Source of the DNA: Permianibacter aggregans
Lineage (GTDB): Bacteria; Pseudomonadota; Gammaproteobacteria; Enterobacterales; Permianibacteraceae
Reading direction: 5' to 3'
Length of the DNA stretch: 64,000 nucleotides
Assembly (NCBI RefSeq): GCF_009756665.1
Contig: NZ_CP037953.1
Location: forward strand, 3,100,001 to 3,164,000
Below the pieces are notes generated by a model, which did not search any database, was not told the origin of the DNA, and saw only the letters and a program-made list of their open reading frames with translations. Numbering within the stretch: position 1 is the first letter of the stretch; every line of letters begins with the position of its first letter. A program made the position numbers and the translations under genes. Positions 34,576-42,562 of this stretch are shown piece by piece.

Positions 34576-36513
34576 ATGGCAAACACGATGAGCAATGATC
34601 AAATTTTGATTCTGGTGATTTTGCTGAGCGCCATTGTGTTGTTCCTCTGGGGCCGCTGGCGCCACGATATCGTCGCGGCGGCAACGCTGCTTGCCTGTGT
34701 GTTCACCGGGCTCGTTGCACCGGAGCTGGCGTTCTCCGGTTTTGCCCATCCGGCAGTGATTACCGTTGGTTGTGTGTTGGTGCTGAGTTTTGGTTTGCAA
34801 ACCAGTGGCGCTATCGACGCCGTGGCACTGAAGCTGATGCCGAGCAGCGAGCGACCAATGCTGAACGTCGCGGCCTTGATTGCCATCGGCGCCGTGTTAT
34901 CAGGCTTCATCAACAATATTGGCGCTCTGGCGCTATTGATGCCGGTGGCGTTGCAACTGGCACGCCGACAAAAACTACCACCGGGCCGGGTGCTGATGCC
35001 GTTGTCGTTCGGGACGATTCTCGGCGGCATGACGACGATGATTGGCACACCGCCGAATTTGATCGTCGCCAGTTTTCGCGAGCAAACCGGCATGGAAAGT
35101 TTCGCGATGTTTGATTTCACTCCCGTTGGGCTCGCTGTGGCGCTGTTTGGCGTGCTGTTTGTCGTGTTCATTGGCTGGCGATTGGTGCCGGATCGCCGTC
35201 AGGATGATGCCGGCAGTTTTGATACCGGCAAATACCTGACCGAAGTGCGGGTCGAGGACGACAGTGACGTCATTGGGAAAACCCTGCGCAAAGTCGAGGA
35301 GATGCTGGAGAAAGCCGATGCCCAGATTGTCGGCTTGGTGCGCAATGAGTTGCAGGTGATTGTGCCGCATCCGCGCAGTGTCGTGCGCAAGGACGACATC
35401 CTGATTATTGAGGCGGAACCGGAATCGCTGGCGGCGGTGTTGTCGTCGTTGGACCTGCATTTGGAAGAAGCCGTCGAGCGACGAGAAGAATCCACAAACG
35501 AGGAATCGGAGCAGGAAGACGAGGAAGAAAAAGACAGCAAGAAAAAATCAGCGAAAGCCAAGGCAAAGGAAAAATCGCCATCGAAGAAAACGGCGACCGC
35601 TGAGGAATCGGCTGCCGATGCCGCTCATATCGGTGAAACGATACAGGTCGAGTCGGGTGAGTATGTAATTCAGGAGCTTGGCGTAATGGCCGGTGCCAGC
35701 ATCATTGGTCAGTCGGCCACCGATTTGCAGTTGCGAACATTGTATGGCCTGAACTTGTTGGCGGTGTCGCGCGAAGGTCGGCGCTCGATCAAACGTTTGC
35801 GCACGACGCCGATTCAGGCCGGTGATTTGTTGATGATGCAAGGCGCACCGGAGTCTTTGTCGGTTTTTGCTTCGGAATTTGGTTGCGTGCCGCTGGCCGC
35901 AAGGGCGATTCGCATTCCGAGCCGCCGCAAAGCGATTATCGCCAGTGTGGTGTTGCTGTTGGCCATTGCTGGCGCCGCGTTCGGCGTGCTGCCGGCCGCC
36001 ATTGCTTTTGCCACCGGTGTACTGGCATTTATGGTGCTGCGCATTTTGCCGCTGCGCAAAGTGTATAACGCCGTGGACTGGCCGGTTATTGTTTTGCTGG
36101 CCGCCTTGATTCCGGTTGCCGAGGCAATGGAAATCACCGGTACCGCTGATTTGATTGCCCGAGGTCTGCTGGAAAACATCGCCCAGGGACAACCGATTGT
36201 TGCGCTGACATTGATTCTGATTGTCACGATGACCTTGTCCGATTTCATGAACAATGCTGCCACCGCGGCAGTCATGTGCCCGCTGTCGATTAGCGCCGCC
36301 CAGCAATTGGGTGTTAATCCTGACGCGTTTTTGATGGCCGTGGCGGTCGGGGCTTCGTGCGCGTTCCTGACGCCGATCGGTCATCAAAACAATACCTTGA
36401 TTCTTGGCCCCGGCGGTTTTCGCTTTGGTGATTACTGGCGGCTCGGTTTACCGATGGAAATACTGGTTGTCGCCGTCGCGGTGCCGATGCTGTTATGGAT
36501 TTGGCCTCTGTAA
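34576..36513 (+). CDS. SLC13/DASS-family permease with two TrkA-C (RCK_C) domains
   Basis: About 645 residues. N-terminal helices with the SLC13 motif 'GFINNIGALALLMPVALQLA' and 'LGGMTTMIGTPPNLIVASF', two cytoplasmic TrkA-C modules (about 225-295 and 365-440), then the second helix bundle with 'SDFMNNAATAAVMCPLSISA' and 'FLTPIGHQNNTLILGPGG'. Between the TrkA-C domains lies a 55-residue insert of almost pure Glu, Asp, Lys, Ser and Ala. Relatives carry sulfate, dicarboxylates or other anions with Na+. The start is uncertain: ATGs at 34534, 34576 and 34588 are all possible, none with an ideal binding site. Confidence 0.85.
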   Translation: MANTMSNDQILILVILLSAIVLFLWGRWRHDIVAAATLLACVFTGLVAPELAFSGFAHPAVITVGCVLVLSFGLQTSGAIDAVALKLMPSSERPMLNVAALIAIGAVLSGFINNIGALALLMPVALQLARRQKLPPGRVLMPLSFGTILGGMTTMIGTPPNLIVASFREQTGMESFAMFDFTPVGLAVALFGVLFVVFIGWRLVPDRRQDDAGSFDTGKYLTEVRVEDDSDVIGKTLRKVEEMLEKADAQIVGLVRNELQVIVPHPRSVVRKDDILIIEAEPESLAAVLSSLDLHLEEAVERREESTNEESEQEDEEEKDSKKKSAKAKAKEKSPSKKTATAEESAADAAHIGETIQVESGEYVIQELGVMAGASIIGQSATDLQLRTLYGLNLLAVSREGRRSIKRLRTTPIQAGDLLMMQGAPESLSVFASEFGCVPLAARAIRIPSRRKAIIASVVLLLAIAGAAFGVLPAAIAFATGVLAFMVLRILPLRKVYNAVDWPVIVLLAALIPVAEAMEITGTADLIARGLLENIAQGQPIVALTLILIVTMTLSDFMNNAATAAVMCPLSISAAQQLGVNPDAFLMAVAVGASCAFLTPIGHQNNTLILGPGGFRFGDYWRLGLPMEILVVAVAVPMLLWIWPL

Positions 36514-36696
36514 ACAAACATGTACAACGGGCTTTTTGGCAACATTTGGCAACGAGCGCGCGGCATGTTAAGAAAAAATTAAGATGCTGCTAATCATCTA
36601 TTAAGAGCAGAAACCTCCTATCTCAGTAGCATGAACAACAGGTAATTCGCACTCATACATGAGTTCGATTTCGACATCCCTATCCGGTACCTGTTC

Positions 36697-37854
36697 ATGT
36701 TTGGCAAGCACGTTTTTCATTCCACCCTCAACACGGTTTGGCGTCGCGCCTTACTGTTGTGCTGGATGGGGACTGTGCTGGCGGCTACGCCGGAGCCTGC
36801 GTTGTCGCCGTTGCCGGAAACGCTCAGTGCCACGGGCTTGTTTACACCGGGCAAACCACAACAGGTTCTCGCCGGCATTTATTCATTCTCGCCGCAGTAT
36901 CCATTGTGGTCGGACGGTGCGATAAAACAGCGCTGGATTTATTTGCCACCGAACAGGGTTATCGACGCCAGCAATCCCGATGCATGGCAGTTTCCGAACG
37001 GCACCAAATTATGGAAAACCTTCGGGCATCAGCAGCGAGTGGAAACACGTTTTATCGAGCGCTTGAGCGATGGTTCCTGGCGCTTTGCTGCTTACGTTTG
37101 GAATGCAGAGCAAACAGAAGCGCTTTTGGCGCCAGCAAATGGGGTGACGGTGAATGCTGAGGGTGCACCGGGTAGTCGCTACCCAATTCCGGCACGTGAT
37201 GATTGTCTGGCTTGTCATGAAGGCGCAGCGGTGCCGGTGCTCGGTTTCGGTGCTTTGCAGTTGTCGCCGGATCGCGATGGCAATGCGCCACACGCCGAAC
37301 CGTTTCGTGTCGATCAATTGGATCTGACGGCCTTGGTTCGCCTTGGTTTACTGCGCAACCTGCCGGAAACCTTTTTACAAAAGCCGCCGCGCATTGCCGC
37401 CAGCTCTGCAGTCGAGCGCAGCGCGCTTGGTTATCTGCATAGCAACTGTGGTCATTGTCATAACCACAACGGACCATTGGCGTTGCTGGACTTGGATTTG
37501 TCGCAATCAGTCAGCGATAGCAAGCCCGTGAGTCAGCGCGAATTATTTTTGCGTAGCCAATTTCGGTTACGCGGTCATACCGATGCAATCAAACGCATCG
37601 AGCCTGGCCAACCCGAATCCAGTGTGCTGGCGCTCCGGATGGGCACCCGCGATGCCATCAGCCAAATGCCGCCACTCGGCACTCGCGTTATCGATGACGA
37701 GGGTTTGGCGATGGTCATCCGCTGGATACAACACGACCTGCAATCCCGAGCGGAGAATCATGATGATGAAACCTTTACTGCAAATCCTTCGGCACGCCAG
37801 CCCGCTGTGGCTGGTGCCGCTAACCTGTCTCGCCATCGCGCCGAGCAACGCTGA
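36697..37854 (+). CDS. Exported di-heme c-type cytochrome-like protein (SO_2930 type)
   Basis: A 385-residue protein. The N-terminal signal segment ('RRALLLCWMGTVLAA') is followed by a beta-rich domain ('YSFSPQYPLWSDGAIKQRW', 'WQFPNGTKLWKTFG') and two heme-binding sites, CLACH in 'DDCLACHEGAAVPVLG' and CGHCH in 'HSNCGHCHNHNGPLAL'. This matches the di-heme family typified by Shewanella SO_2930. It would transfer electrons in the periplasm; partners are unknown. The last about 37 residues, after 'MVIRWIQHDLQSRA', overlap the next cytochrome gene by 95 bases and look like read-through rather than a conserved domain. Confidence 0.82.
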   Translation: MFGKHVFHSTLNTVWRRALLLCWMGTVLAATPEPALSPLPETLSATGLFTPGKPQQVLAGIYSFSPQYPLWSDGAIKQRWIYLPPNRVIDASNPDAWQFPNGTKLWKTFGHQQRVETRFIERLSDGSWRFAAYVWNAEQTEALLAPANGVTVNAEGAPGSRYPIPARDDCLACHEGAAVPVLGFGALQLSPDRDGNAPHAEPFRVDQLDLTALVRLGLLRNLPETFLQKPPRIAASSAVERSALGYLHSNCGHCHNHNGPLALLDLDLSQSVSDSKPVSQRELFLRSQFRLRGHTDAIKRIEPGQPESSVLALRMGTRDAISQMPPLGTRVIDDEGLAMVIRWIQHDLQSRAENHDDETFTANPSARQPAVAGAANLSRHRAEQR

Positions 37855-38335
37855 CGAAAGCAAAGTCGCCCGCGGAAAATACCTGGTCAACACTTCCGGC
37901 TGTCACGACTGCCACACGCCTTGGGTGATGGGGCCGAACGGTCCAGGACCGGATATGTCGCGAGCGCTGTCTGGTCAACCAGCCAACGAACAACCACCTG
38001 CACCGCCGGTGCTGCCGGAAGGCCCGTGGGTAACCTTGACGTCGGCCAGCAATACCGCTTTTGCCGGTCCCTGGGGCGTGAGCTTTACCGCCAATTTGAC
38101 GCCGGACAAAGAGACAGGTCTTGGCAAGTGGAGCGAGCGTAACTTCATCGACACCATTCGTACCGGTCGTCACCTCGGTCGTGGTCGCGAAATTCTGCCG
38201 CCGATGCCTATTGGCGTTTACCGCCAGATGACCGACAACGATCTCGCGTCGATTTTCGCTTACCTGCAAACCTTGCCGCCGATCAGCAACAAAGTGCCGG
38301 AGCCGCTGCCACCTGCGAGCGCCGCTGCGCACTGA
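37760..38335 (+). CDS. Mono-heme c-type cytochrome
   Basis: A 191-residue protein. Three ATGs in a row (37760, 37763, 37766) follow cggagaatc. The signal peptide (to about APSNA/DES) precedes 'GKYLVNTSGCHDCHTPWVMG' with one CxxCH heme site; axial Met candidates lie in 'ILPPMPIGVYRQMTDNDLAS', followed by the final cytochrome helix 'IFAYLQTLPPISNKVP'. It resembles small class I cytochromes associated with periplasmic dehydrogenases. It follows and overlaps the di-heme gene, so the two form one transcription unit and probably one electron path. Confidence 0.85.
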   Translation: MMMKPLLQILRHASPLWLVPLTCLAIAPSNADESKVARGKYLVNTSGCHDCHTPWVMGPNGPGPDMSRALSGQPANEQPPAPPVLPEGPWVTLTSASNTAFAGPWGVSFTANLTPDKETGLGKWSERNFIDTIRTGRHLGRGREILPPMPIGVYRQMTDNDLASIFAYLQTLPPISNKVPEPLPPASAAAH

Positions 38336-38352
38336 TCGAGAAGCGCTGTGAT

Positions 38353-38387
38353 CAGCGTGTCGCCCACTTTGTTTGCGCGACACGCTG
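38353..38387 (+). terminator. Strong hairpin after the cytochrome genes
   Basis: CAGCGTGTCGC (38353-38363) pairs with GCGACACGCTG (38377-38387) around a 13-base loop rich in T. There is no T-run after it, so it may be an mRNA-stabilising hairpin or a weak terminator. Confidence 0.6.
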
Positions 38388-38479
38388 GCAGCATAACCCA
38401 AGCTCCGTTGAGCTGCGTTAACGCGTTAGCGCAACGGCACGGGCTTGGTTCGACTGACGGATCACCTGACAGAACATTC

Positions 38480-38818
38480 ATGAGCACGTTGGAAATTACC
38501 GATCTGGTTGTTGGCGATGGCAACGTCGCCACAGAGGGTACTTTGGTTACCGCCCATTACACCGGCTGGTTTGAGGATGGCACGCCGTTCGATTCCAGCC
38601 ACTTTCGCGGCCGCCCCATTCAATGCGTATTGGGCAGCGGGCGCGTCATTCAAGGCTGGGACAAAGGCATGTTGGGCATGAAGACCGGCGGCAAACGAAA
38701 ATTGTTTGTACCGGCGCACATGGCCTACGGTGAGCGAGGCATTGGCCATCGCATTCGACCTAACACCAACCTGATGTTTGAAATCGAACTATTGGACGTG
38801 GTCAAACGAGAAGCCTGA
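38480..38818 (+). CDS. FKBP-type peptidyl-prolyl cis-trans isomerase, paralogue 1
   Basis: A 112-residue, single-domain cytosolic FKBP. It contains 'VTAHYTGWFEDGTPFDSS', 'GRVIQGWDKGMLGMKTGGKR', 'FVPAHMAYGERGIG' and 'NLMFEIELLDV', so all core FKBP residues (Tyr, Asp, Trp, Phe) are present. It is followed 42 bases later by a hotdog thioesterase; the same pair recurs at 46067-46878, and by eye the two FKBPs are about two-thirds identical. There is no signal peptide. It is the minimal FKBP type and could assist folding in the cytosol; any link to the thioesterase is inferred from repeated neighbourhood. Confidence 0.9.
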   Translation: MSTLEITDLVVGDGNVATEGTLVTAHYTGWFEDGTPFDSSHFRGRPIQCVLGSGRVIQGWDKGMLGMKTGGKRKLFVPAHMAYGERGIGHRIRPNTNLMFEIELLDVVKREA

Positions 38819-38860
38819 TGGCGTATGGCGTTTGCTCCAATTGCAAAGTGAGGATTACCG

Positions 38861-39337
38861 ATGTTTGAAGCGCTAACTATCGCCGGGTGGGGCGACATGG
38901 ATTTCAATGCTCATATGCGCAACACAGCCTATTTGGACAAGGCGGTCGATGTGCGTATGCAGTTTTTTGCCGCCAATCAGTTTCCGATTTCCGAGTTCAC
39001 CCGTCTGCGCATTGGCCCTGTGGTCATGCGGGATGACGTCGAGTACTTTCGGGAAGTGCATTTGATGGAGCCACTGCGTGTCGTATTGAAGTTGGTAGGC
39101 ATGTCTGAAGATGGCAGTCGCTTTCAAGTACGTAATGAGTTCTTTCGTGGCGATTGGCAATTAGCGGCGCGAATTACCAGTACTGGTGGTTGGTTTGATT
39201 TAACGCAACGCAAGCTCATTGCTCCGCCTGACAATTTACTGCGCACATTCAGGAAACTCGGTGAAGGGTATGAGGTTCGCGTATTGCCTTCTAGCATAAA
39301 AGAGTCGGCTGTTGGCAATACCATGGACGTCACATAA
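38861..39337 (+). CDS. Hotdog-fold (4HBT) thioesterase, paralogue 1
   Basis: A 158-residue protein with the hotdog start 'AGWGDMDFNAHMRNTAYLDK', where Asp, Asn and His follow the 4-hydroxybenzoyl-CoA thioesterase pattern, then 'LRIGPVVMRDDVEYFREVHL' and 'FQVRNEFF'. It likely hydrolyses acyl-CoA or a related thioester in the cytosol as a dimer or tetramer. It is co-transcribed with the preceding FKBP gene and paralogous to 46423-46878; this copy carries a slightly longer C-terminal tail. The gene is closed by a bidirectional terminator. Confidence 0.85.
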   Translation: MFEALTIAGWGDMDFNAHMRNTAYLDKAVDVRMQFFAANQFPISEFTRLRIGPVVMRDDVEYFREVHLMEPLRVVLKLVGMSEDGSRFQVRNEFFRGDWQLAARITSTGGWFDLTQRKLIAPPDNLLRTFRKLGEGYEVRVLPSSIKESAVGNTMDVT

Positions 39338-39358
39338 TTACCTCTTGTGGTGAACCGG

Positions 39359-39390
39359 ACAGGCAGCCGTGTCGAATAACGGCTGCCTGT
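39359..39390. terminator. Bidirectional terminator between convergent genes
   Basis: ACAGGCAGCCGT (39359-39370) is the exact complement of ACGGCTGCCTGT (39379-39390), followed by gatttt. It lies between the thioesterase and the minus-strand lipoprotein gene. Confidence 0.8.
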
Positions 39391-39407
39391 GATTTTCGCC
39401 GTCGCGG

Positions 39408-40337
39408 TTAGGGACAAGTGGCCGCGTACTCGGCCAAATCAAAATCAGCGGCGACGCTGACCAGTTTGTCTCCAATGCGGTTATCCGTTTCGAGCAGCAT
39501 ACCTTTCTCGGAAATGATCAGTTGATTGCTGCCAAATAGCGGTGGCCGACCAATCTGAACTGAGGAAGCGCCGGGAAAGCTCTGTGCTTTGCTTTCGTAA
39601 CGTTTGTTGCCGTCGCGGTCCACGTACAACACGGTGCCTTTGATAAAGTCGGTGACGACGGCGCCATCGCAAACCGGCAGCAAATCATCGAACACCGTGG
39701 CGCGCGTAAACAGAATGCGCTGTTCAAGCACGGTGCCGTCATCGTCAAAGCGAAAGGCTTTCACGTGTCCGCCGTCGGTAAAGAACACTTGATCATCAAC
39801 GACGCGCACACCGTTCGGATGCCAAACGCCATAGCGACCATCCAACCAGGTTTCGATGCTGGTCACCGTCGGTGGCGCACCATCCTCGACATGAATGCGG
39901 ACAATCTTGCCGGCGCCGAAGAAGTTTTCATCGGCCATCAGCAACACACCATTGCGATCAAACGCCATGCCATTGGGGATAATCAGATCAATTTCCTTGA
40001 TGATCTGAAATTGCGGCAACTCGTTGTCACGTAACTCGGCAGCAAGCAGATAACGTTTCATCGCCCAAAGCGGGCCGGTGACGCAAGTGCTGTACAGCCA
40101 GTTACCACGCTGGGCAATGCCGGCGAAACCGCAGTCACCGTCATACAACGACAAGGCCTGATAGCTGCCATCCTGCAATACGATTTCGTAAATACCTTTG
40201 CCGGAGGCAATCAGCCGGCCATCGGGGGTGAAATGTAAGTTCTCTGCTTCCGGCAAATCCAGCAGCACTTGTTTCGGCGTGCAGGCGGCCAGCGAAAACA
40301 ACAGACTGAGTAAAACAAAACGACCAATCAACGACAT
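39408..40337 (-). CDS. Lipoprotein with SMP-30/NHL-like beta-propeller
   Basis: A 309-residue protein. The lipobox LAAC in 'LLFSLAACTPKQ' marks a signal peptidase II site at Cys19. The rest has blade-like repeats such as 'ENLHFTPDGRLIASGKGIYE', 'PNGMAFDRNGVLLMADENFF', 'HPNGVRVVDDQVFFTDGG' and 'GAVVTDFIKGTVLYVDRDGN', which resemble SMP-30/gluconolactonase-type six-bladed propellers. Ca2+- or sugar-lactone-binding enzymes of this fold are common, but I cannot confirm catalytic ligands. It is a single minus-strand gene lying between the FKBP-thioesterase pair and the S9 peptidase operon. Confidence 0.72.
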   Translation of the reverse strand: MSLIGRFVLLSLLFSLAACTPKQVLLDLPEAENLHFTPDGRLIASGKGIYEIVLQDGSYQALSLYDGDCGFAGIAQRGNWLYSTCVTGPLWAMKRYLLAAELRDNELPQFQIIKEIDLIIPNGMAFDRNGVLLMADENFFGAGKIVRIHVEDGAPPTVTSIETWLDGRYGVWHPNGVRVVDDQVFFTDGGHVKAFRFDDDGTVLEQRILFTRATVFDDLLPVCDGAVVTDFIKGTVLYVDRDGNKRYESKAQSFPGASSVQIGRPPLFGSNQLIISEKGMLLETDNRIGDKLVSVAADFDLAEYAATCP

Positions 40338-40437
40338 AACGAGATTCCTTTTCTGTGAGGGCTTCTGTTATTCGTCCATGAGGTGTCGCATCGGGAACGC
40401 TTGTTTTATCACAGCATCGCGCCAGTCGGTAGCGGAT

Positions 40438-42513
40438 TTAAGGCTTCACGTCAGTTACCAACCGGTTACTATCGATTCGAGTATGCTTCTCGATAAAGCG
40501 TTTCAGCATCGGCGCCGGCGCTGTCAAACCGCCGGAAAAGTGTTGATTGGCCGCCGCCTCAATCAAGTAAACAATGGCTTCAAAATTCAGGCGGGCATCG
40601 GGGTTGTGGCCAGTATCCGGATCGATCAATAGCGTCAGCGGCTTGTCATGGCGCTTTACTTCACCGGCGTAATGCACCACTTCCTTCAATGGCACCCGAT
40701 CATCCTTGGCGCCCGCCCAAAGATACAGCGGTGCTTGTAGCGCTTTAATATGTTCCCAAGGCGATTCATCACGCATTTGCTGTTGCCAACGTTCATCGGT
40801 GAATGGCATACCGTGGTGTTGGAAAAACAGCTCAGCTGGCGGACCATCGGCCGGTATCGCACTACCACCATTTTTCGCAATCCAACCCATGCCCCAATAA
40901 AAGTCCATCGGCGCGGCGCTGGCGACGGCAAAACGGAATCGATTGGGAAAATGGCTGACAGCCAGCAAACTGGCGTAGCCACCAAAGGAGTGCCCGATCA
41001 CCGCTTGTTGTTGGCGATCACCGATGCCCTGCACCAGCAAATGCTCCAGGCTGTCGATAATGTCCTGCAAGACTTTACCTTTGCCAAAATCGCCACCAGC
41101 ACTCAGCAAGTAATGGAGTCCGTAGCCGGTCGACGCGCGGAAGTTTGGCGTTACAACGACATAGCCTCGATTGACCAGCAACTGCGTGATCGGCGTGTAA
41201 TCGTCGCGGTCACGGTTGTAGGGGCCGCCATGCAAGTTGGCAATGATCGGGGCTTTCGTCAACGCCACGCCTTTCGGCAAAAACACATAGGCATGTAGCA
41301 ACATGCCGTCGCTGGCGTGATAGCTAAATGGAATCGCGTTGACCAGCGCCGCCGTCAATTCGTTTTTCGTTTCGTTCGCAAAAAGCGGTTTCAATGTCAG
41401 CGTTTCCGGCGCAAATAAAAAGTAGCGATCGAATGGCCAGTCAGCTCGTTTGGCTTGCACCAACCAACGCTTGCCATCTTCGCTCGTCTGCAAATACAAG
41501 CTGGCATCGGGCAATTGCGCCCGCAATGCGTCGAGCTGTTTTTGCCGTTGCTCGCCATTGCCATACCATTGGCGACGATCCGGATGGTAAGCCACTGCCA
41601 GCCAGTCCCGTTCATGGGCTGACCACAACACGGCACTGACATCAGCAATGTCGTTTGGGTCTCGGTGCAAGGTTTGCCAGGCGGTAGCGGTATTCGTTTG
41701 GCTTTGCAGGTGCAGCTTGTCCTCGCTGCCGGTTTTCTCGTTGTGATAACCCAAAACAAATAAACGCTGATCATCATGACCGATCAACTGGCAACGCTGC
41801 ACACCAACGCAGCGCATCAGTTCACGGCTTTTACCAGGCTGATATCGGCGAATAACTTTGTCATAGCGATCGCCTTCGTAACCGATGCTGTAAAGCAACT
41901 CACCATGGGCATTGAGTGCCACGCTATGCAGCGAAAAACGCGATTGATGCAGCACACGCGTTTGGCCCTTGCGGTCAATCAGCAGGTAGCGGTAAAGCCA
42001 GCGACCATCATCGGCTACTTTTTCGCGCATCAAGGCAAAGTTGGGCGCGGCGGAATCCACTCCCCAAAACTGCTGGCGTCGTTTCTCATCCCATTTCCAA
42101 AGGCGTTTGCCCCGCTGGCTGGCGATATCGTAAAGCGATAAGCCCTGGGCGTCGGCAAGCCACAGCGTTTGACTGTCGCCGGACCATTGCGCCCTTACCC
42201 GCTGGGCATCGGCCTGAACGCGAACGAGCGGTTCATCATCTATTGCTCGTAGCATCAAATCGCTTTGCTGTTCGTTACGTTGCCGGAAAAGCAGAAAGCG
42301 GCCATCTGGCGACATCTGTGCGTCGCTGACGGTGTCGGGTTGCAGAAAGGCTTCTCTGGCAAGCAATGGTGCTTTACCTTGCGCTTGGCTTTGTTGCTTG
42401 GCGGTTTGCAGGGCGTTGCTGTCGGCATTGGCATCGAGATTAACCAACAGCGTCAGCAGCAAAGCAAACAAGGGCCAAAGCGTTCCCTTACCGTCATGTT
42501 GTGACAGCAACAT
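40438..42513 (-). CDS. Exported S9-family (prolyl oligopeptidase-type) serine peptidase
   Basis: A 691-residue protein. A signal segment ('LWPLFALLLTLLVNLDANA') is followed by a beta-propeller of about 350 residues ('VSDAQMSPDGRFLLFRQRNE') and a C-terminal alpha/beta-hydrolase. The triad is Ser in 'VIGHSFGGYASLLAV', Asp in 'LWAGAKDDRVPLKE' and His in 'DPDTGHNPDA'; 'IANLHGGPYNRDRDDYTP' is the oxyanion region. It probably cleaves short peptides in the periplasm. It is the last gene of a minus-strand operon after GntR, an ABC ATPase and a membrane protein (49-base gap), which suggests linked peptide export or processing. Confidence 0.88.
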   Translation of the reverse strand: MLLSQHDGKGTLWPLFALLLTLLVNLDANADSNALQTAKQQSQAQGKAPLLAREAFLQPDTVSDAQMSPDGRFLLFRQRNEQQSDLMLRAIDDEPLVRVQADAQRVRAQWSGDSQTLWLADAQGLSLYDIASQRGKRLWKWDEKRRQQFWGVDSAAPNFALMREKVADDGRWLYRYLLIDRKGQTRVLHQSRFSLHSVALNAHGELLYSIGYEGDRYDKVIRRYQPGKSRELMRCVGVQRCQLIGHDDQRLFVLGYHNEKTGSEDKLHLQSQTNTATAWQTLHRDPNDIADVSAVLWSAHERDWLAVAYHPDRRQWYGNGEQRQKQLDALRAQLPDASLYLQTSEDGKRWLVQAKRADWPFDRYFLFAPETLTLKPLFANETKNELTAALVNAIPFSYHASDGMLLHAYVFLPKGVALTKAPIIANLHGGPYNRDRDDYTPITQLLVNRGYVVVTPNFRASTGYGLHYLLSAGGDFGKGKVLQDIIDSLEHLLVQGIGDRQQQAVIGHSFGGYASLLAVSHFPNRFRFAVASAAPMDFYWGMGWIAKNGGSAIPADGPPAELFFQHHGMPFTDERWQQQMRDESPWEHIKALQAPLYLWAGAKDDRVPLKEVVHYAGEVKRHDKPLTLLIDPDTGHNPDARLNFEAIVYLIEAAANQHFSGGLTAPAPMLKRFIEKHTRIDSNRLVTDVKP

Positions 42514-42562
42514 CGTTGACTCCTGAGAAAGACGCGCCCCAATGTCAGCGCGACTGAGTGAA

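Noticed and set aside
35548-36387. 279-residue minus-strand frame opposite the SLC13 permease
   Set aside because: Antisense shadow; the permease motifs on the plus strand are unambiguous.
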